In this document: one piece after another, positions 61,118 to 64,000 of the stretch
How positions within the stretch are numbered: the first letter of the stretch is position 1
How the letters are laid out: each line of letters opens with the position of its first letter
Source: Halomicroarcula saliterrae
GTDB taxonomy: Archaea; Halobacteriota; Halobacteria; Halobacteriales; Haloarculaceae
Direction of reading: 5' to 3'
Assembly: GCF_031624395.1 (NCBI RefSeq)
Contig: NZ_JAMQON010000002.1
Location: 186,001-250,000, forward strand
Length of the DNA: 64,000 bases
Notes under the pieces: generated by a model
Databases searched by the model: none
Told to the model about the DNA's origin: nothing
What the model saw: only the letters and a program-made list of their open reading frames with translations
Translations under genes and position numbers: made by a program

Positions 61118-61540
61118 TTACTTGAGCGGTACGAATTTCGAGGAGCGTGTCGCCCCGATACCGGCCTGACCGTGTTCGACCGAGTTGCGGGTGAGCTGGA
61201 ACTCACCGAGGTAGTGGCCGAGCATCTCGGGCTCGACTCGCACGCGCTCGAACGACTGGCCGTTGTGGACGGCGAAGGTCAGGTCGACCATCACCGGCAG
61301 CACCGGCATGTCGCGCAGGTGCGTGCGGATGGGGTCGTTGGCCGTCGCCTCCTCCTCGGCGCCACGGGCCTTTTCGAGGAGCTTCTGCTTTTCCTCGGTC
61401 AGACCGCGCTGGATACTTCGCCGCTGGCGTGCGGGGAGCAGTTCCGCGACTTCCTCGAGCTCCATGTCCTGCAGCTCGTCGAGCGTGTGGCCTCGGAAGG
61501 AGAACTCCCCTTCGTGGCCGATTTGATACTCTGAACTCAT
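61118..61540 (-). CDS. rps19: Ribosomal protein uS19
   Basis: This 140-residue protein has the archaeal N-terminal helical extension ([20 protein letters not shown]) and the S19 core [20 protein letters not shown], ending [20 protein letters not shown]. The start overlaps the rpl2 stop by 4 bases. Confidence 0.95.
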   Translation of the reverse strand: MSSEYQIGHEGEFSFRGHTLDELQDMELEEVAELLPARQRRSIQRGLTEEKQKLLEKARGAEEEATANDPIRTHLRDMPVLPVMVDLTFAVHNGQSFERVRVEPEMLGHYLGEFQLTRNSVEHGQAGIGATRSSKFVPLK

Positions 61541-62259
61541 TCGTTACCACCTCGACCGGTCCGCTTCGAGGCGATGTCCCCGACTTTGCGGCCCGGTGGG
61601 GCGTTGCGGGAGATGGACTTTGGCTTGCCGGGGTGCTGTCGGCCACCGCCACCGAAGGGGTGGTCGACGGCGTTCATCGCGACACCACGGACGCGTGGGT
61701 ACTTCGTCCCGCGGGCTTTCATCTTGTGATGCTTCTTGCCGGCCTTGACGAACGGCTTGTCCGTTCGGCCGCCACCGGCGACGACGCCGATGGTCGCGCG
61801 ACACTGCGGGTCCAGTCGCTTCATCTCCCCGGAGGGGAGTTTGACGACTGCCACGTTGCGGTCGTGGGTCAGCAGCGTCGCGTTGACGCCCGACGAGCGG
61901 GCAAAGCGCCCACCGTCGCCGGGGCTGGACTCGACGTTACACACCGGCACACCCTCGGGAATCTCCGCGAGTGGGAGCGTGTTCCCGGGGGCGATTTCGG
62001 CGCTGACGCCGACCTGCAGTTCGTCGCCCACGCCCACGCCTTCCGGCGCGAGCACGAGGCGGTGGTCGTCGTCCTCGAACTCGACGGCGGCGATGGGTGC
62101 CGAGCGGGCCGGGTCGTGTTCGATGTCGACCACGGTGCCGGAGATGACGTCGCCGTCTTCGACTTTTCGGTGCTCCAGGTCTGCTTTGTAGCGGTGGGAG
62201 GGCGCCCGGAACGTGGACGTCCCGCGACCGCGTCGTTGTCCCTGAATTCGTCGTCCCAT
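61537..62259 (-). CDS. rpl2: Ribosomal protein uL2
   Basis: This 240-residue protein is near the peptidyl-transferase centre. It begins [20 protein letters not shown] and has the C-terminal signature [20 protein letters not shown], which contains the histidine important for activity, and [21 protein letters not shown] use the ATG at 62259, which gives the normal start. The open frame upstream overlaps rpl23. Confidence 0.96.
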   Translation of the reverse strand: MGRRIQGQRRGRGTSTFRAPSHRYKADLEHRKVEDGDVISGTVVDIEHDPARSAPIAAVEFEDDDHRLVLAPEGVGVGDELQVGVSAEIAPGNTLPLAEIPEGVPVCNVESSPGDGGRFARSSGVNATLLTHDRNVAVVKLPSGEMKRLDPQCRATIGVVAGGGRTDKPFVKAGKKHHKMKARGTKYPRVRGVAMNAVDHPFGGGGRQHPGKPKSISRNAPPGRKVGDIASKRTGRGGNE

Positions 62260-62261
62260 CG

Positions 62262-62519
62262 TTAGAACACCCCGATTCTGGAGGCGACTTCCTGGGCGTC
62301 GTCGTCCTCGGAGAGGCGAACGACGGCCTTCTTTTCGCCGTCCATCGTGTTCTGCGTGTTCACGTTGATGACGGTCACGTCGTACTGGGTCTCGACGGCC
62401 TCCGCGACCTCGGGCTTCCCAGCGTTGTCGTCGACGACGAACTGGAGCTTGTTCTGGAAGTCCATGTCGTTCATCGCCTTCTCGGTGACGTGTGGGTACT
62501 TGATGACGTCCCAGCTCAT
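62262..62519 (-). CDS. rpl23: Ribosomal protein uL23
   Basis: This 85-residue protein lies at the exit tunnel and begins MSWDVIKYPHVTEKAMNDMD with the L23 core KLQFVVDDNAGKPEVAEAVE and VTVINVNTQNTMDGEKKAVV. A hairpin that includes its Shine-Dalgarno precedes the start. It lies 58 bases after rpl4, the largest gap in this part of the cluster. Confidence 0.96.
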   Translation of the reverse strand: MSWDVIKYPHVTEKAMNDMDFQNKLQFVVDDNAGKPEVAEAVETQYDVTVINVNTQNTMDGEKKAVVRLSEDDDAQEVASRIGVF

Positions 62520-62523
62520 TTGT

Positions 62524-62540
62524 TCTCACCTCTGGTGAGA
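62524..62540 (-). promoter_or_regulatory. 7-bp hairpin occluding the rpl23 Shine-Dalgarno
   Basis: On the minus strand TCTCACC-AGA-GGTGAGA is a perfect inverted repeat, and its right arm holds GGTGAG, the likely ribosome-binding site five bases before the rpl23 ATG. A second, imperfect 9-bp hairpin (62552-62572) lies just upstream. The stem could tune rpl23 translation; this is inferred. Confidence 0.5.
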
Positions 62541-62577
62541 CCAATGAGGTTGTTGCGCGCGAAGCGTGCAACAGAAC

Positions 62578-63318
62578 TCATCGGGAACCGACCTCCTCGA
62601 TGGCGGACTCGGTGAAGACAGTGAGTCGACCGGGCGCGGCGCCGGGCGCGAGGTCTTCCGTGTTGACCTCCCGGGCCGTGGCCACGTCGACGCCCGCGAG
62701 GTTGCGGGCGGCCTTCGAGGGCTCGTCGCTGGTCACGAACAGGATCGACGATGGGCGGCGGTACTTCCGGCCGCGCATCGAACCCTTGCCAGCTTTGATC
62801 TTCGTGTCGTCGGCGCGCTCGATGTCGGCGTCGACGTCGAGCGCTTCGAGCAGTCCGAGCACCTCCTGCGTCTTGACCAGGTCCTCGAAGTCGTCGGAGA
62901 CGACGACGGGGACCTCGTCGCGGTCGAACTCGTGGCCGCGCTCGGCGACGAGTTCGGCGTCCGTCGTGGCGGCGAGTGCCGACCGGACGGCCAGCTGGCG
63001 CTCCTTGTCGTTGATGTCGACGGAGCGGTCTTTCTCGGCTTTCGGCGGGTGGGCCGCGCGGCCCTTGACCGCCTGTGGGACGCGGCGGGCACGACCGTCC
63101 TGCTGTGGGACGTGTGCCTGACCGCGACCGCTACCGAACGACTCTGCGGGCGTTCGGAGGCCGGCGTACTCGTCGGCCCCGTAGTCCTGCTTTCGGTTTG
63201 CCTGGGCGGCGTGTACGGCCTTGGCGATGAGGTCCGAGCGCACCGGTGTCTCGAAGACATCGGGGAGCTCGACCTCGCCGTCGGCCTCGCCGTCCAGATT
63301 GTAGATAGTTGCCTGCAT
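62578..63318 (-). CDS. rpl4: Ribosomal protein uL4
   Basis: This 246-residue protein begins MQATIYNLDGEADGEVELPD and has the archaeal extended loop RTPAESFGSGRGQAHVPQQD, then KGRAAHPPKAEKDRSVDIND. The C-terminus has the SSILFVTSDEPSKAARNLAG region. It follows rpl3 by 3 bases. Confidence 0.95.
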   Translation of the reverse strand: MQATIYNLDGEADGEVELPDVFETPVRSDLIAKAVHAAQANRKQDYGADEYAGLRTPAESFGSGRGQAHVPQQDGRARRVPQAVKGRAAHPPKAEKDRSVDINDKERQLAVRSALAATTDAELVAERGHEFDRDEVPVVVSDDFEDLVKTQEVLGLLEALDVDADIERADDTKIKAGKGSMRGRKYRRPSSILFVTSDEPSKAARNLAGVDVATAREVNTEDLAPGAAPGRLTVFTESAIEEVGSR

Positions 63319-63321
63319 GGA

Positions 63322-64000
63322 TTATCCCTGATTCGATTCCGTGGAGACGAAGCGCACCTCGGGGTCGAGGCGCGGCTGGTCGTTGGGCCGTACTGCGGGC
63401 CGGAACCGGACCAGACGCTTGTCCGGACCGGGCACCGAGCCCTTCACGAGCGTGTACGGACCGTCGACCTCGCCGTAGTTGACGAAGCCGCCGTCGACGG
63501 AGGCGTCGTCGCCCTCGCCGATGTCGATGAGGCGCTTGTTCAGTTCGGTGCGCTGGTGGTAGCCGGTCTGCCCCTGCTGGGGGACCGTCGAGCGCACGCG
63601 AGATGGGTTCCACGGGCCGAGGTTACCGATTCGGCGCCGCCAGCCCTGACGGGCGTGTTTCCCCTTCCGCTTCTGGACGCCCCAGCGCTTGACGGGACCC
63701 TGTGTCCCCTTGCCCTTGGTGACGCCCGCGATGTCGGTGTACTCACCGGCGCGGAAGACGTCGTTCATCGAGTGCTCGCCACCGTCGTCGACGAGTTCGA
63801 GGGCGTGACTGAGGCGGTCCTCGAGGGACCCACCGCCGACGCGAGTCTCCATCACGTCGGGCTTTTTCTTCGGGACGCTCGGGACGGCGTCAGGGACGGT
63901 GTGCGTAATCAGTCGCACGTCCCCGAGAGTGCCGGCTTCGAGAGCGTCTCGTACCTGTTCCTCAGCAGCGTCCGGGTCGTGGTCCTCCGGCAGGTTCAGG
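63322..64000 (-). CDS. rpl3: Ribosomal protein uL3, 5' truncated by the window edge
   Basis: Only the C-terminal 225 residues or so are present; the frame runs off the right edge, where it reads LNLPEDHDPDAAEEQVRDAL. Signatures of uL3 are visible: GVTKGKGTQGPVKRWGVQKR, KGKHARQGWRRRIGNLGPWN and PGPDKRLVRFRPAVRPNDQP. It is the first ribosomal gene in the window, and its start lies beyond position 64000. Confidence 0.96.
   Translation of the reverse strand, partial: LNLPEDHDPDAAEEQVRDALEAGTLGDVRLITHTVPDAVPSVPKKKPDVMETRVGGGSLEDRLSHALELVDDGGEHSMNDVFRAGEYTDIAGVTKGKGTQGPVKRWGVQKRKGKHARQGWRRRIGNLGPWNPSRVRSTVPQQGQTGYHQRTELNKRLIDIGEGDDASVDGGFVNYGEVDGPYTLVKGSVPGPDKRLVRFRPAVRPNDQPRLDPEVRFVSTESNQG

Noticed and set aside
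1-64000. CRISPR array or Cas genes
   Set aside because: No regularly spaced repeats of 25-40 bases and no Cas-like proteins are present in the window.

Overview
The window comes from a haloarchaeon (class Halobacteria). The evidence is a GC-rich, strongly acidic proteome; archaeal ribosomal proteins eS4, eL19 and eL32 together with the RNase P subunit Rnp1; Cdc48, RadB, halocyanin and HalX/PAS signalling proteins; an elongator tRNA-Met with an intron; and many genes whose TATA box sits about 25 bases before the start codon, which implies leaderless mRNAs. I cannot fix the genus from sequence alone.

Layout. Positions 1-9100 hold the end of a malic enzyme, an NAD-dependent epimerase, small membrane proteins, an RNase H-like protein, a HalX response regulator, a short GlpA-like FAD enzyme next to a zinc alcohol dehydrogenase, and halocyanin. 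Positions 9199-16850 carry tRNA-Met, a DUF7115-type protein, a REC-PAS-histidine kinase and a membrane-anchored molybdopterin enzyme. Positions 16916-24994 carry the B12-dependent ribonucleotide reductase, a candidate structured RNA, the trpDFEG operon and tRNA-Val. Positions 25275-38503 are mixed housekeeping: a CBS/HPF-like protein, Cdc48, a YrdC-family protein, LarC, a RuvC-like protein and RadB. Positions 38684-43310 form a potassium-uptake cluster (trkA, trkH and two phoU-like genes). Positions 43549-48912 carry a UspA protein, a permease-UspA fusion and a soluble chemotaxis transducer fused to a UgpB-like binding domain. Positions 49391-51048 are an AT-richer islet with a PIN toxin/antitoxin-like pair, bounded by a partial copy of the secY 3' end. 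From 51025 to the end runs the S10-spc ribosomal cluster, on the minus strand from rpl3 to secY.

How the genes work together. The ribosomal cluster is one long co-oriented unit with overlapping stops and starts. trpD, trpF, trpE and trpG overlap by 4 bases each and form an anthranilate-to-CdRP module. trkA, trkH and the PhoU-like genes are co-oriented with no phosphate transporter nearby, which suggests that these PhoU proteins act on potassium uptake. The most striking item is the transducer at 46372-48912. It has no membrane segment, and its C-terminal domain keeps the residues that bind glycerol-3-phosphate in UgpB, so it may let the cell steer by a cytoplasmic metabolite. The next most interesting item is a 128-base element at 20339-20466 with a perfect 9-bp closing stem and its own TATA box.
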